Shown: positions 9,542 to 22,700, counted from the first letter of the stretch. The stretch is DNA of 64,000 bases from Vicia villosa (GCF_029867415.1 NW_026705762.1:1-64000); one strand, 5' to 3'. Numbers and translations: made by a program. The notes: generated by a model from the sequence alone, not told the origin.

Positions 9542-10494
9542 TGTTAGCTGAAGATTTAGTTTGGGAAAAATATTCTTCGAAGGTTTGAAATTCGAAGGAA
9601 GATGGTTACTGATGACCATCTTTTTAGGTCAAAAATGGCTATTGATGGCCATGTTCGAGAATGATGGTTTAAGGTGGAGCGGAGACAGTTAGCACTGAAG
9701 TTAAATTCGAAAGGAATCATCTTTGGAGACTTAGACATTTTTACGAAATATGTAAAGTACTGAAGCTTAACGTATTTTTGTGGCATTCTCGATTCTGATT
9801 ACGTTGCCACGCGTCGAAAGAGGATTCAGGCGGGAGGATTTGAATTTCGAAGTAGTTTTTATAACTGCACAAAGATAGATGGCATCCCAAGGATTCTCGG
9901 GAGTAACGTGGCATCAGATTAGTGTAGGACCGTTAGGGTCGAATTTAGTATAAATAAGGGTCTTAGTATTAGGATTCCGTGTGTTCATTTTGTACAAATC
10001 ACTCACATATTGCTCAAGTATCAAGTGTTAAGAAAACGAGTTTCGCTGAGAAATGTACGTATGACACCAACACCATTTTAAATACCCTTGTATCTTTCGT
10101 TATTCAAGTATCTTTTGATATTATTGCATTTCGTTTACTTTCTGTCATTTACATTCCTGCACTCTTTATTTTCATTCTATTTAGTTTTGAAGCATTTAAG
10201 TCTTTACACTTTAAGATTCTTGCACTTTACAGTTTTGTCTTATATTTTATCTTTATCTTATCTTTCGCTGATGTTGTATTTACGTGTATAACAAGGTGAT
10301 TGTTAATCTTTATTTCTTTGATTAAGCATTTCTTATTTCGAGACAAGCCAACCATAGACATGATTCGAACTATCATGAGTAACAACCTTTTTGACTATGT
10401 CCTAGGATCAATCTAGTCGATCCTGCGAGTAACCAAATCGTATTTATTATAGTTTGGAAGACTAGCGGTTGTTTACCGGAAATCACCGTAAACA
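9542..10494 (+). mobile_element. 3' LTR of Tat-B (953 bp)
   Basis: Starts TGTTAGCTGAAG and ends CACCGTAAACA. It matches, in inverse orientation, the 959-bp LTR at 41133-45136. Shared text includes a GTATTAGGATTC-like block after the TATA box (9949-9956), CTAGTCTTCC, GGATC.ACTAG.TGATCCTAGGACATA, and the GTAAACA end. The ORFs inside (for example 9979-10299) are T-rich and carry no motif. Right of the LTR the Tat-A RT sequence resumes abruptly at 10495, so this LTR is best read as an insertion into Tat-A. The second LTR and TSD lie off the window to the left. Confidence 0.8.
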
Positions 10495-10860
10495 CTAGCA
10501 TACTCAAATAGTCAAAGCCTACGGCAGAATCAACTAACGGCATTTCGATGCCACATTTTCTAAACCAAAGGGCATCACGACCCATTCATAGGTTCTTAAT
10601 GCTCCAGGGCATCGAAACTTCGTTTTCGGTACTTCTTCTACTATAAAGATCTGATTATACCCTGAGTAGCCATCTAGAATACTCAAATAGTCGAAGCCCG
10701 CGGCAGAATCAACTAACGGCATTTCAATGCCACTTTTTTTAAACCGAAGGGCATCACCACCCATCCATAGGTTCTTAATGCCCCAGGGCATCTAAATGTC
10801 ATTTTTGGTACTTCTTCTACTATAAAGATCTGATTATATCCTAAGTAGCCATTTAGCATA
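10495..10860 (-). pseudogene. Tat-A reverse transcriptase segment, tandemly duplicated (179-bp period)
   Basis: The motif ATACTCAAATAGTC occurs at 10500, 10679 and 10858, exactly 179 bases apart. On the minus strand each unit encodes the RT stretch around GFDYLS(I/M)LDGYSGYNQIFI, CPGALRTYEW and VVMPFG. These are conserved blocks around the first catalytic aspartate and the following palm region. Duplicating them destroys the fold, so this is dead sequence. Units differ by several substitutions, so the duplication is not recent. Confidence 0.75.
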
Positions 10861-11123
10861 CTCAAATAGTCGAAGCCTACGGCATAATCAACTAACATTT
10901 GTGTCACAGGTATTGGGTACTCATCTTTGGGCGTTGCATTATTGAGATCTATAAAATCTATGCACACCCTAAGAGACCCATTTTTCTTAATAACTAATAC
11001 AATGTTTGGAAACCATTTGATGTACCTGGCTATTCTGATGAACTTATTCCACAGGAGTCTTTCAATCTCCTCCTTGATTTTGGACATTATCTGTGGCGCG
11101 AACCTTCTTGGTTTTTGTTTCAC
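10713..11123 (-). pseudogene. Tat-A reverse transcriptase, N-terminal half
   Basis: The 136-codon frame contains the typical gypsy RT start: KIKEEIERLL, a finger region with IKKNGSLRVCIDF, DLNNATPKDEYPIP, then GFDYLSMLNGYLGYNQIF. The first catalytic aspartate of the palm is present in the FDYLSMLNGY region, but the residue of the usual LDGY block is N (LNGY). The YxDD box is absent because the sequence runs into the tandem duplication. It lies just after the pre-RT frame, in a different frame, so a frameshift separates them. Confidence 0.85.
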
Positions 11124-11764
11124 TGGTTTCTTTCCAAACGTATCAGCAGCGTTAGTTCCACTATTTCTCTACTCACCTCGAGCATTTCATTGTAGTCCCA
11201 AGCGAAACAATCTTTGAATTCTTTAAGTAATTCAACCACTTTTTCCCTCAAGTCTGGAGTAATGTTGGCACTCACATATGTTGGCATTCTTAGTGTCTCG
11301 TCCTGTAAATCGATCTTTTCAAGAGGGTCTTGAGCCTGAATTTTCTTTGCTGAATCCAATGAATCCTTTTTAAAACCTAAAGGCTCGTCATCATATATAC
11401 AATCCAGCCTTTGGTCTGTCGAATGAGTAGTATATCCGACTAATTTGACTTTAATGGTAAATTGGTGTTGTAATTCAGCCTTTTGGGCAGTTTTTTCTTG
11501 ACTTTTAGCTATATGAGCCGTTATTCGAGTCCATGAATTCGAATCGTTTATATTGTTGGCCATTTTATTTTTGGCTTTGGCTTCTCGTGCCAATTTTATT
11601 TGACTGTCGGCCCTGGGGGCCGTATTCTTAGTCTTGGTGTTCGACTTAGACATCAGAAGTGTCGTCATCTTCCCAACATGTGGGGGATATTTCGCCTTCT
11701 TATTGGGGTTCTTCTCCCCAGATCTCTTTGTCCCATAGAAAAAATGAGTTGGATGGAGTCTCAC
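11120..11764 (-). pseudogene. Tat-A pol linker between protease and reverse transcriptase
   Basis: A 214-codon frame. The first part is lysine- and asparagine-rich (KTKNTAPRADSQIKLAREAK). The second part holds ELLKEFKDCFAWDYNEM, the hallmark of the segment just before RT in Tat/Athila pol (usually FAW.Y..MPG). The next frame begins the RT fingers. It is an inactive piece of Tat-A pol, not a host gene. Confidence 0.8.
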
Positions 11765-11789
11765 AGAGTTAAAGTCATTTTTTCGTTCT

Positions 11790-12960
11790 TTGAACCCTAA
11801 ATTAGCTAGTGGGTGTAACGCCCCATACTACTTTCGGGATTATCGATTGACTCCGCAAACCAACAGGGGTCTTTTCAACATGATTTGTCCTCACTCACAC
11901 GCTTTCCGGGAAACTTCCCAGAAGGATGAAGGAACAGCCCCAATACCGCGGATCCATTCTCTCTCCAACAATAAATTATAGCTGGCTTTTCTTGGAATGA
12001 CCATGAACAAGGTTGGTCGTACAGTAGTTCCGACAGCCAAATCCACCTGAATTACTCCTAGAGATGGCCCGTTTTACCCTCATATATTGTGGGGACTTAG
12101 GTCAATATCAAGTTTTCCTATTCTTTTGAGTAGAAAGTGTGGCATCAAGTTGACCGATGCACCACTATCGACTAATACTTTATTGACATCGAAGTTGTCA
12201 ACTTTTGCTTTGATAAAAAGAGGTTTGAGGTAAATTTTCATCCCTGTGTCCGACTTCTAAAAAACAGCATTATGTTCTTCGACGCAACCCTCATTCATCA
12301 TGTAGAAGCAAACTAATTTGTGTACATCCATGTTTTTCGCCGAAATCCTATTCGTTATTTATTATTTTTGTAACAACATCATGCTCAATTGGCAATACAT
12401 ACACCATATTGCATACTATGTTGAAATCATCCTCTGGGTGTGAGGACTTATCTGCCACCATTTCCTAATCCTCCTCATTGGGTTCTTCTTCCTTAGGAGC
12501 AGGGGCTAGGCTTTGTCTTGTCTTTGTCGGTGGCCTAAATTCCTCAACCTTTTATGCTATAGCCGGTGAAGTGGGGAAAACTCTCTCTTTCGTTGGTCTT
12601 CTTGTCACCTCTTGAGTTAAATCTTGTTTCTCGTGACAATTGGAACTTGCAACATCTCTCTTGTTCCTCAACCTTCTTTGAATCATGTTTCTCATGACAA
12701 CTGTAAAATTCAATTGTATTAAATAGTCTTATGACCCAAAAAATTATGAAACTTACAAAATTCTCTTTTCTTTCATTTCTCCAAACACGGCGTTTTTACT
12801 CCCCTTGGAATTATGATATGACCACCGGCAACCAAGAGGTCAAAGATTTCGTTGCATTTAGTTAAGTCTAAAGTGTATGTTTGGGCAACAAATTTATCAT
12901 TCTTAGGTTCGACTATGTTAGCTCATTGTTTTTGGGGTTGGCAGAATTTTTCTAAATCAT
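11790..12960 (-). pseudogene. Tat-A gag C-terminus and aspartic protease remnant
   Basis: Broken reading on the minus strand. Near 12900-12790 it reads KNDKFVAQTYTLDLTKC and NEIFDLLVAGG, typical of the end of Tat gag / start of pol. Near 12200-12080 it reads KVLVDSGASVNLMPHFLL, with the retropepsin catalytic triplet DSG at 12169-12161. The pattern FDVNKVLVDSGAS is that of gypsy proteases, which dimerise and cut the polyprotein. In-frame stops occur soon after (for example after LDIDLSPHNI) and in the gag part. Between here and the gag N-terminus (39984) much of gag is missing. Confidence 0.75.
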
Positions 12961-13317
12961 GCATTCATTGCATTATTTTTGGACGGTGGTCCGCATGTGA
13001 AGTGCCTCAATCCTATTATGCGGATTGCGTGCGTTTGTGAAGTGCTCTGGTTCCAAGAGGGAATCGATCCTATGGTAGAGATCATTGGAGGGTGATGACC
13101 AAGTGTTCATCAAACAGTTTGGTACCACATCCATTGATTCAATTGTTGCATTGCCATCCTATGTGACATTGCATGAACTTTGTCAATGACTTTTGATGTA
13201 TTGATAATTGTGAGGTGTATGAATATGTGACGTTTTGACGATAAAATATGTTGTATATTATTATGAAATATTCGGTGAGTATGATGCATGAATAAATGAG
13301 ATGTGCTATGTAATGAT
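12960..13317 (+). mobile_element. Tekay-type LTR fragment, left piece
   Basis: The sequence resembles the Tekay-like LTR at 53884-56100 from about its base 1,370 on. Matching phrases include a CATT.GCATT block, TGCGGA.ATT.GCG, CAAGAGGGAATCGATCC and TTTGGTACCACAT. The first 1.3 kb of the LTR is missing. The piece is cut at 13317 by the copia element and continues at 38292-38830, where it ends in GGGTGTTACA. The left boundary is approximate. Confidence 0.6.
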
Positions 13318-13827
13318 TGGGAGAATTGGATCGAACTCTATTAGGTCAAAGAGTAGCTTCTGGTTCTATAGGATTTATGCATGCCATCAAAGTATGTTAA
13401 CATGCTGATGTCGAAGACCAACATACTGAAGTCGAAGTGTGTTCTAGTATGTGGGTGTCGAAATGCTAGGGTTGTTAGTATTTCGAATTGGGCCTGCTTG
13501 TTATGTCCAATTGTTTAAGTTAGCTTGTACCCTAAGTTAGCTTGTAATGGATATTTGTGAAAAAGCCCATTAGTTTAGTATGTTAGGTTTATTATAACTA
13601 GCATACTAGTCTCTCATCATTGCATAATGTAAATCTTAATTTAGGGTGAGAGGGTTATTTGTTATTCCTGTAACACTTGTAATCTTGATTGATAGAGAAA
13701 GTAAAGAATACCAGTTATAACTAATCCTTGTTGTTCTTCTTGTTTATCATCTTTTCTACCCTTGTGTGTTTCTTAATCACAAAGAAACAGTTTATACTTT
13801 GTTTATCAATGCATCATTTTCACAACA
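13318..13827 (+). repeat. 5' LTR of the copia element
   Basis: 510 bp, from TGGGAGAATTGG to TTTTCACAACA. It aligns along its full length with 37776-38286. The expected terminal TG is kept on both copies; the 3' copy ends ATA where this one ends ACA. Confidence 0.9.
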
Positions 13828-13828
13828 A

Positions 13829-13843
13829 ATTGGTGCAGTGAGC
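13829..13843 (+). promoter_or_regulatory. Primer-binding site region of the copia element
   Basis: ATTGGTGCAGTGAGC stands two bases after the LTR. It is only partly like the usual initiator-Met site (TGGTATCAGAGC): the TGGT and GAGC ends match and the middle does not. Either the site has decayed or another primer is used. Confidence 0.45.
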
Positions 13844-14525
13844 ATGGAGAAGATGCCTTCAACAAAGTATGAGATTGAAAAGTTCATTAGAGTGAACAAT
13901 TTCGGTCTGTGGTGCTTGAAGATGAAATTCCTTCTGGTCCACCATGGTTGTTTGGAAGCGTTGAAGGGATCGACAACTATGGATGCTTCCTTAACAGAAA
14001 AAGAAAACAAAGCCATGATAGAGAAAGCCCACAACGCAATCTTGTTGAGCCTTGGTGATAAGGTTCTTCGATAGGTATTGAAGGAGACGATGACATAAGG
14101 GTTATGCGTGAAACTTGAAAGTTTAGACATGACCAAATCACTAGTAAATCGACTCTACCTAAAGCAAGCGTTGCATCTCATTCAAGATGATTGAAGACAA
14201 AGTGTCGGCTGAGCAGTTGGATATGTTCAACATGCTGATTCTCAATCTAGAAAATATTAATGTGAAGATCGATGATGAAGATCAAGCATTGTTGTTGTTG
14301 TGCGTTTTTCCTAGAACATATGCTCACTTCAAAGAAACTCTCTTGTATGGAGGGGAGTCCCTGAACTTCGAAGAAGTTCAATCAGCCTTGTATTCTAAGG
14401 ACTTGAACGAACAAAAGGAGCACAAAATTTCTATGGTTGGTGAATGTTTGGCCGTCAAGGGAAAATTCTTGCGAAAGTATGGTAAGTTCGACAAGAAGAA
14501 AGGTAAAAGTCAGCAGAAGTCTTAA
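13844..14525 (+). pseudogene. copia gag (broken)
   Basis: The ATG at 13844 follows the PBS region. Residues VNNFGLWCLKMKFLLVHHGC form the start of the copia gag domain (usually F.G.NY..W...M). A stop at 14072-14074 and a frame change separate this from the second part (14187-14525), which includes YSKDLNEQKEHKISMVGE. That part ends at a TAA (14523-14525) in the same frame as the zinc knuckle that follows. Gag forms the virus-like particle; this copy cannot make it. Confidence 0.85.
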
Positions 14526-15127
14526 AGTGGCGAAGCATCTGGTATTCGATGCTATCATTGTAAGAAGGAGGGTCACATAAGAAAGGTGTGCCCTGAATGT
14601 GTGAAAGATCATGGAGGTAAGGATAATGGCAATGCAACCATTGTTCAATATGATTTCGACTCATCTAGTGTTCTTGTGGTTTCGAGCGGTGACTCTAGTA
14701 AGGAGTGGATTATGGATGCAGGTTGCACTTGGCACATGACTCCAAACAAAGACTTGTTCGAGGAATTATGTGATCAAGATGGTGGGTTTGTATTGTTGGG
14801 AAACAACAAAGCTTGCAAGATTGCAAAGTGTTGGATATGTGAGATTCAAGCTCCATGATGAGTCAATAAAGTTTTTGACTAAAGTCAGGTATGTACCTGA
14901 TTTGAAGAGAAATTTGATTTCTCTTGGTGAATTCGATAAGAAAGGATATATTTTTCAAGGAGAGAAAAGTATCCTAAAAGTCATGAAGGGGTCGAAGGAA
15001 GTCTTGAGAGGCGTGAAGAAACAAGGCTTGTATACCTTTGAGGCTGAAATTGTAAGTGGTTCGACAAATGTTGCATCCACGAAACCTTTTTCGAAGACAG
15101 AAAATTGGCACATGAGATTGGGCCATG
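14526..15127 (+). pseudogene. copia zinc knuckle, protease and pre-integrase region (broken)
   Basis: CYHCKKEGHIRKVC at 14550-14591 is an intact CCHC knuckle (C-x2-C-x4-H-x4-C). The protease active site reads WIMDAGCTWHM, with the catalytic Asp at 14715-14717. The usual Ser after Asp is Ala here, which would be unusual for an active enzyme. After a frameshift near 14810-14850 the frame continues (YVPDLKRNLISLGEFDKKGY) into the integrase zinc-binding region WHMRLGHVS. There it is cut at 15127 by the Ogre-type LTR and resumes at 35099. Confidence 0.85.
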
Positions 15128-16250
15128 TGTCGCTACCGTGAAAATCAATAGAGTCGCCACTAATATATTTATCCTAATAGGAAGAGAATGCCAACAAACC
15201 ACGAAACAAGGTGTAATGGTCTCACGACCAGAGAAGAGGGTAAGGGATTCAGTTACGCGAGGGGAAGGTGCTAGCACCCCTCACGTCCGTCGTACTCGAT
15301 GGGATCCACGCTTGTTAGCTAATCTATGGGTGTGTAAAAGTCTATGCCTAAAATTGAACTAGTATGCATGCAAAATATAGGGAAAAGAAAGTTTTGTACT
15401 CGCACGGCCCCTGCCCCGCTGCCTACGTATCCGTTTTACGGAATCAGAGGTACCGCAGCTCGGCTAACTAATTTCTGTTTGTTTTGTGTGTTTTAGGTGA
15501 ACAAGTTACATTCGCATTCCGCTGCTCGTCCTTTGGAGTCTTACGCTTGGGAATGTAGCGAAAATAACAGGGTCTTAAGAAAAGAAAATCAAAGAGTGTG
15601 TTTGTGTTTTAAAAGATGTATGAGGGAAATCCTAAATTAATGGGGAAAGCTCGCTACCCATGTTGTCATACAGAGGGTGCAAGACTAAGCTAAACTAGAA
15701 ACCTACAGGGAAAAGCGAAAGCAAACAAGAATATCAAACAAACGAGCTCGGCTCGTGCACACACACCTACAGGCGCAAGCCTTATAGTAGAAAAGCGGTC
15801 CTGCCATAGCCAAGGGGGGCGTATCACCCGAGTTAACCACGCATCAGACCTAGGAGATATGAATCCTTAACTGCGACATTGTATTACCGGGGCAAGGAGG
15901 AGCAGAGGCAAATCGGCGCATGCATACATCGAGCGTCAATGTCGGTCGACGTGAGCTAAGAAACATGAGGATTCGACTGTATGGTCCTATCACTTGACAT
16001 ACTCGATAACAGGATCTTTGGCTAGTTCAAAAGCAAGCAACGTGTGGCGTACGCTAACTGAACGGACTCGATGAGACTGGGTGGGGGTTGATTATGAACC
16101 CTCTCTGCATGCCTTCCATGAGGACTTAACGGTGTGTCTGTAAAGAGGTCTTATCACACCGTGACTCTCTGCCTCAAAGCACAAATATAAACACACCGAC
16201 AAATATAGAACCTCCGGCACACGCCTAAGAGGATTTCCATATGCAAGATG

Positions 16251-19200
16251 TGTAAGACCCATAGAAGTACAATAGCATGAATTATAATTTGAGAATATTA
16301 AATAGTATTATGCTATTTTATTTTATCGATTTTCTATTTAATCGTCGGTTTTGATCAATTCTGTTGAAAATGTGCTACGTGTGAATCAGAGTTTTAAAAT
16401 TGGCACAATCATTATATTAGTTTTAAATGTTTCTATCGTGTTGAAATTTCAAAAATAAAGTATCAAGAAAACAAGAAAAATATACCCATCTTTTAAATTT
16501 TTACTGACTTCGATCGTCATCAAAATTTAAATAGGAATTTTATAGGCCGAATGATCGAACCAATTCGACACTATCAAAAAATTAGCGGGCAAAATATTTA
16601 GAGTTTCGACATGTATCAAAGTATTTTATTGATTTATGTTACGCGCATATCGCGTTGGTAAGCTCGTTTTATTTTTTGACACCGTTTGCGGCCACATGTT
16701 TACCTGCCAGAGCCTGTTTAACCGTGTATTTTTATTTATGATTTTGATCATTGTGAATCTATTTTATATAACTTTATTTCGCGTAGATCATTTAAATATG
16801 TTCATTTTTATTTTTCGATCAAATGCACGTTCGACTATTATTCGTTTCGGTACCTTTTTCCATTTATATTTCGTTTCAATCAAAATATCTAGATATTTGT
16901 TTGGGTTATTATTATTTTAATACTATGAGTAGAGAGAATTAAGTGTGGAGATTTGATCCACATGTCTTCTCCTTTAAATCCAATGGATGGTATAATTTTA
17001 GACTTTCTATTTAAAGACTCATTCTATTCCTTCATCTTCTCACTCACGTAAAACTCTTCCACCCTATTTCTTTCTTTCATTTTTATTACTCCCTCCATCT
17101 CATAATAAGTGTCTCATTTGCATTTTTTCTGTCTCAAATTAATTGTCTATTTACAATTCCAATCATCAATCATTATTATTTTTCTACTATTATACCCCTA
17201 TTTATTAACTTTCACGTTATTCAACTACTATTAATAGGGGTATTCTAGTAAATGACATTAACTTTTTTACTAAAACCAACACATCCAATCATTTTCTTAA
17301 AAACCGCGCATTGCTCAAATAAGATATTTATTATGAGACGGTGGGAGTATCTGTTAAGAGATAATGAAAACAATTTAAGTGTTGGGAGATCATGAGAGTT
17401 TCTAACAAATAGTTGTTTGGAATTGCTTGTTGAAACTAGTAGCACCATTAAAATTGTAAGTCCCCAATTCTTCTTTTCTATTCCATTAAAATTTGATAAT
17501 TGAGGTCCCATTGTTTCAATTTTTAAAATTAAGATGCTTGTTGTTTTAATAGGTGACCTTTTTTTTTTTTTTAACAAGTTTTAATAGGTGACCTTGAGTT
17601 GAAATATAGAAATCTTTTATGCATGACCAAAGGTTTGGACTTTTCCACGTTACATGCCTTGTCCCTTTTGTAGACAATACCTTATTTTAAATTGCAAATA
17701 GACTCATAATACTATAGTTAATTTCTATTGAAATTGTATTATATAAAATCAAAGATATAATAAGATTACGACTATTTTATAAATGAAATTATATAATGAT
17801 TTAATCTAAATTAAAATAAAAAATAATATTCTTACAGAATTTCTAATTTAAAGAAGACTAATTTTAAGTTCATAAAATTATATTTTTAAACTTGTGTTAT
17901 AATTTAAAATATCATTTAATTATGTTTAGAAATAAAATGTCAGAATCCGTTTTGGTTAGCAGTATCAAATTATCGGAGATTGAACCATTAGTTTGTATAT
18001 CAACTATTATCCCATGTCTATCAAATAAAATAAAATATTTATAGTTTTATTCTATTCTAAATAAAGGTTAATTTTATTTTGAAATATGTTTCAAAAAGAG
18101 AGTTATGATGGCTAAAAATTTTAAGATCGAAATAGTTTATTATTTTGAATAAGAAATACTATTCTTATTTCTAATTTATAGTCTTTTTATGATATTTGAT
18201 TTCATCATTTGGACTAAATATTTGGAGAATAATAATAATTAGTGATTTTATCTTCAGTCTCAAACGGTATCTTTATATTATTATAAATAAACTTTATTCC
18301 CTTGCATATTTAACATTGATTTATTTTAATAATTTTAATCAACTATGAACAAAAGTATTAGAAAAATAATGTTTATGACAACATCATAATACTATTTTAA
18401 ACTAGTGAGTTATGAACTTTTCGCGTCAATGTTTTTTTATTTTTTTAAGAGAAAAATCAATTTCTATTTGAAAAGATATGTTTTTAATATAAAATGTTAG
18501 GTTAGTAAATCGGAAATAAAAAAATCTAAACCTAATTGATTAGGTAAGTGGCCAAAATAAAGTCTTAATTATGAAAGTAATTGGGTTAGTGTTAACTTAA
18601 TTAAATTGTGTATTTTAAAAGGTTGAAAGTGTGAACTGGATAGAGACCTCGTCGAGAGAGACATACCGTTCTCATGTAGCGTAAGTTGAATGTGTTTGAA
18701 GCTTGCTAAGGTAAGGACACTTTCTAACGATATTATATGTGATTGAATGCATATGTGTTGGTATGAATGATGGTGTGCCCAATTGGGGATTTTGTGATAA
18801 TTGCGTGTCCGACTGAGAATGTTTAATGTTGCGTGCCCAATTATGAATATGAGTTTATGCTGTGATGCTAAACTTGTGAATATACTTTCATATGATTTTG
18901 AATAAATATATGAATTGAATATTGAGAAATGTTCATGATGCATTTGCATATCTGTGCTCATACATATCATAGTACGTGTTGGCCAAGTGGGTCTTCACGG
19001 GGTGTGATTATCGGGAATGGATCCACCTTAATCCTGCGGGATTTATTGAGTCGATGCTAGTTAAGTTAAAGACTAGTCATCATGAGGAGATGCCTCATTG
19101 AGGAGATTGGCCACGAAATTAGTAGGAGATGCCTACGACTCTCTGCGGAGAGGTTAAATTCTGGAATTCATGCATGTGAGGAACCCGGTTAGGGGGATCA

Positions 19201-19769
19201 CACCATGTAGAGTCTGCATTAGGCTATTGGTGAATTATTTTATTTATTGAAATAAATATTGTGACTGTTGTATATCATGTATTACTTGCATGTGTGTATT
19301 CTTTCATGTATGTTATTTTTAGATCGTGACCCTCTGCTATTATTCTGTTGTGGCTAACGACCACCCAGGCTGTTAGCAATTGGGGATAGTTAAGGTATCC
19401 TGGTGTCGTGAAGACTTGCAAGATGTGAATGTCTTTGGCTAGGAGTTCAAGATCAGCTTAGGGTTTTGTTTCAGAGTGTTGTCTGTGTTTGTTTGGGAAG
19501 TTTGTTGTTAAAGCTGAATGCTTAATTTGTGTGTGTGGTTTTGACCTTTACTTGTTGTCAAATACTCTGTACGCAATTATATTCAAGTGGTCAAATATTT
19601 TATGACCTTGGGCACTGCGTTGGGCCTATTTATGGAAAAGACTTAGACCGAAAAGCTCGTACTCTGATTTATCACTTTTATTATTCCTAAAAGGACAGTG
19701 GTCCATATTTTGTAAGGCATTAATTTTGAAAAAAAATACATTCGCGCCGTTAAAAATCGGGGTGTTACA
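16251..19769 (+). mobile_element. Solo LTR (TSD AGATG), gypsy Tekay-like ends
   Basis: TGTAAGACCC...GGGGTGTTACA, 3,519 bp, flanked by AGATG at 16246-16250 and 19770-19774. The end motif GGTGTTACA equals that of the Tekay-like LTRs at 38830, 56100 and 61532. The part around 18960-19210 has repeated GGAGAT.CCT.. text as in such LTRs. No PBS, PPT or protein remnant is seen, hence solo. A TATA-like TATTTAAAG lies near 17008. It includes the MITE at 17089-17347. The rest is AT-rich without supported genes. Confidence 0.8.
17089..17347. mobile_element. Stowaway-like MITE (TSD TA)
   Basis: 259 bp with terminal inverted repeats: CTCCCTCCATCTCATAATAA on the left, and CTCCCACCGTCTCATAATAA as the reverse complement of the right end. 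TA target duplications lie at 17087-17088 and 17348-17349. Size, TIR and TA target are those of Tc1/Mariner-derived Stowaway MITEs. It has no coding capacity. Confidence 0.9.
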
Positions 19770-22700
19770 AGATGCCTAATCCTACTTCTCATGCTATGAA
19801 TGATGCGCGAAAGCGATAAAATGTGGGAAAAAGGTAAAATGAAACGAGATCAATACCAAATGGATTATGATCCGTAAATTACTGCAAATATTTAAGAAAG
19901 AAAACCTGAGATCCCGCGAGCGAGCTAGCAAAAGCAACAGGCAAACAATCAGCACACCGATTAAACGCATAGTCAAACAAGAAACAGCGCCGTGAAAATA
20001 AATCACACGCCGACATGTACGTCGAGCATAAACGCATCGTACACTTGCAAAGAAAACAAGCAATCCAAATTCCAAACAAAGCAAGTATAAAAGCAACAGG
20101 CGCATCTCACAGCCGAGAACGCGAATTGAGAAGAGATAATGTCGTGTCCCGCAAGTAAAGAAGAACACGAGTGAATAAGCGCCAATCAGAAGATGCCTTT
20201 GAAGCCTTGCATACTAGCACACAAGTTAGAGATAACAGAAACCGCAATCGGAATTGCGTTGGTGCTTTATAAATCACACTGAAAATTGATAACGAAATAA
20301 GAAATGAAAATGCGGTGAGAGGAAACCAACACCCACACAGAGCAGCAACTACGCACATAAGGAAACAAGCATAAATCGTATCGTAACAAGCAACAAACAT
20401 CTGCAAGCGTACAAAACACAACTAGAAACAAAATATACGGGTTTTAAACGGAAATTTGACATTTAACACACTTTTTAAAAATAAACCGAATGAAAACAAG
20501 ATAGCAATATGGAATAGCGCTCAAATGTTAACTAATTATGTACACAAGTATTATGGAAACCAAAGCAACTATTTACAAGTCAAAAGGTACACCGAAACGG
20601 CAAAATCCGGTAAAAATGGTAAAAACCAACTTTTTCGGAATGAAGGCAAAATTTTATGGTAAGCTAGAAACGTGCCATAGAACTCAAATATGCAGTCGGA
20701 ATTTATTAAATCGGCTCGGAAGCACGATTTTCGAGATCGAGGCAGTAGCAAAAACGGTGAAAAAGTCAGCCGAATCTGAAAATAAACCTCACCAATAGCT
20801 CCAGAAATATTATTCTACTTGAGAAACATTATTCCCACGCGCAAAAACTCGAAGCAAATCAGAAGTTATGACAATTTTAGCAAAGCCGACACTACGTGCG
20901 CGTTATGGGAAATCTGGGAGAAAAACAATAAGCAACACATGTCAGAAAATTCCAGCACTTAAAGGAATTTATTAACATATGAGAAAGCATATTATCACTT
21001 AGAAACAACCAACAAATAACAAATTAAAGTTTAGGCCAAAATTGCTTCAAAAAGCTAAGTTTTCATGAGTTAGGAAAAGTGAAATGCAATGCAATTAACA
21101 CCTAAAAAATGCTGCACTACAAGAACACTAAAACAGTCCCAAAAAGTTATAGAAACCACACATAATTACCAAGCAATGGCTCATGGAAATTGGCACATCA
21201 AAGTATATTATTAGAAAAAGCAAAAATAGCATGGAAACATGATTTTCAAGAATGCAACAACTACAATTCTCAACATTAAACTCACATCTCAAGCACTTAG
21301 TATTAACATGCTTCCAATTATCAAGAGACAAGTTATGAACACCAAGATCAACCAGCACCACTTTTATTCAACATTTCCAACAATTGGAGTTTCCAACAAT
21401 TAACACCAAGCATTATTAAGTAGTAAGAACCAACCAACCAATTTTACATTCCAAAACTCACACAAACATTGCACCAATAGAATTTCCAGCATTATACACT
21501 TTTAACCAAGATTATTCTCATTCAAATTTATGCCTACAACATCAACAAACCAACATTAAATTTCCAGCACTATTACAAACTTGAATTATCAATAAAAAGA
21601 CCACAAAATCATCACCAATTCATGAGTAAACCTCAACAATTAACCAGAACATCAACACTACTCATTATTCAATCAATTATAGTCAAAATAAGTCTCTCAA
21701 TCGTTCCATCAAACACATAGTGTGCATCTTTTTGATTCAAGAATATTATCAACAATAACAACAATCAAACCACATAACAACATCAATGAACCTCATAAAT
21801 CATCATCAACTCACATATCAAACTCAAATATCAACTCATATTCAACAATTCTTAACAAGTAGTGTTCATAATTCAAACAACATCATGATTCAATATCAAG
21901 TTCTAACAATTAATACTCATAATCAAGAAGAGCAAGAATCAAATTCAAGAATCATTACCGAATGTGCAAAGTGGAGTTTGTGAAGAGGTGTCGCAGTGGA
22001 GAGACGGAGGGAGCGCCAAAATCGCGCGTTGCACGGAGGTCGCCGGTGTCGCGGCATGGATAGACGGAGGCGGAGATCGTCGGAGCAGAGGCGGCGCAGT
22101 GGTGGTTGCATGGCGGCTGGGCAATCGGAGGATAGTGAGATTAATCTTGTAATTTTATCCTTCCATGTTCTTGATGATCTTCATATGTTCTTGAAGATAG
22201 TTAGAGATTTTGAGTATTTTGTGGTTTTTGATCTTTGAGAGTTGAGAGAGAATTGAGAGAAAAGTTTTACTATTTTTTTGGTGAATGGAAGTTATGAGAG
22301 AAAATAGTGTAAAATGGTTTGTATAGTGTTTGGTGAATTTCCCTAAATACCCTCGACGTATCTCTTTTTAGCTCGTTTTCGGGGAAATACGATTCGATGC
22401 GAAATTCGGAAACGAAACTAACGTCAATGTGAAGATGACCAAAATTATGGATCGTAGCCGCAAGAATCGTCTCAATGACGAGAAACGTCAGTTCATTTGG
22501 CGCGACAGTGCCGAATTTCGTAAGTACCGCTCAAAGAACGCGATCAAACTCATCCTTCGAATCGAAATCTGAATGAGCGTGTTTGACAAAGAATCGCAGC
22601 TAACAATATTTTAGAGAGAATTCCACTAGAATGGAATTCATACAATAAAAATCGAAGAAGTTATGAATTTTCAAACTCGCCACGACGTACCCGAAAACAT

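Noticed and set aside
11120..11764. Host lysine-rich protein gene
   Set aside because: The end of the frame has the FAWDY..M block found just before Tat reverse transcriptase, and the RT frame follows directly.
21964..22238. GC-rich short ORFs (62-80 codons) near 22 kb
   Set aside because: Overlapping open frames on both strands, no domain, inside an Ogre-type LTR; looks like leader-type GC-rich LTR sequence.
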